Shown here: positions 13,663 through 13,711 of the stretch, one piece after another
How positions within the stretch are numbered: position 1 is the stretch's first letter
Layout of the letters: each line of letters begins with the position of its first letter
Assembly: GCA_020722165.1 (NCBI GenBank)
Contig: DYLI01000035.1
Location: 1-13,711 of the forward strand
DNA from: Halothiobacillus neapolitanus
GTDB taxonomy: Bacteria; Pseudomonadota; Gammaproteobacteria; Halothiobacillales; Halothiobacillaceae
Length of the DNA stretch: 13,711 nt
Direction of reading: 5' to 3'
Program-made: the position numbers and the translations under genes
Notes under the pieces: model-generated
Seen by the model: only the letters and a program-made list of their open reading frames with translations
What the model was told of the DNA's origin: nothing
The model's database searches: none

Positions 13663-13711
13663 AACTCCACTTCGAGTCCGATCTGGATTACCAATGGGAT
13701 GCCATCGAGGC
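13659..13711 (+). CDS. res: Probable Type III restriction subunit (Res), 5' fragment
   Basis: Only the first 17 complete codons are in the window. They read MKLHFESDLDYQWDAIE, which fits the start of Type III Res subunits and related DEAD/DEAH-type helicase-nucleases, where an L-x-Y-Q-x-x-A-I motif opens the helicase Q-motif region. The ATG overlaps the stop of the nuclease gene by four bases and has a strong ribosome binding site (GGAGGAG, 13647-13653) five bases upstream. The position downstream of mod and on the same strand agrees. Res would supply ATP-dependent translocation and DNA cleavage with Mod. No helicase or endonuclease motif can be seen because the window ends, so the name rests on context and a short N-terminus. 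Confidence 0.7.
   Translation, partial: MKLHFESDLDYQWDAIE

Noticed and set aside
1..13711. CRISPR array, tRNA or rRNA genes, transposase genes
   Set aside because: No regularly spaced repeats, tRNA-like cloverleaf or rRNA motifs, and no transposase-like protein were seen on either strand.

Overview
The window is a stretch of proteobacterial chromosome, most likely from a gamma- or betaproteobacterium. The evidence is a nuo operon ending in nuoN plus a DUF2818 gene, an overlapping nudJ-mnmA-hflD cluster, a monomeric-type icd and a full-length uvrD. Base composition is moderate and rises above 60% GC in places. No tRNA, rRNA, CRISPR array or transposase gene is visible. An isocitrate dehydrogenase with NAD-type cofactor residues would fit an autotroph or methylotroph with an incomplete or non-acetate-driven TCA cycle, but that is inference.

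Layout. (1) Bases 1-1249, plus strand: the 3' end of nuoN (complex I) and a small membrane protein of the DUF2818 family. (2) Bases 1329-3546, minus strand: nudJ, mnmA and hflD, with overlapping start and stop codons, so one translationally coupled operon; it converges on nuoN-DUF2818. (3) Bases 3705-4958, plus strand: icd, divergent from nudJ and closed by a strong hairpin terminator at 4978-5006. (4) Bases 5019-6626, minus strand: a PIN-domain toxin, a ribbon-helix-helix antitoxin and a DUF808 membrane protein, packed with 4-base overlap and 10-base spacing. (5) Bases 6687-8855, minus strand: uvrD. (6) Bases 8856-9073: a spacer holding a REP/BIME-like double palindrome between two 25-base direct repeats. 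(7) Bases 9074-10402, plus strand: a PF10014-type 2OG-Fe(II) dioxygenase and a small Tat-type lipoprotein. (8) Bases 10413 to the end, plus strand: a Type III restriction-modification operon, with the Mod methyltransferase, a DUF1016/YhcG-type PDDEXK nuclease, and the first codons of a probable Res subunit cut by the window edge.

The accessory biology is in regions 4 and 6-8. The Type III locus is the best candidate for something unusual: a second nuclease is inserted between mod and res with almost no spacing. The mod gene has an AT-richer central target-recognition segment and an in-frame palindromic repeat, and the nuclease gene contains a perfect 27-base palindrome. The housekeeping genes look intact, with full family lengths and canonical motifs.
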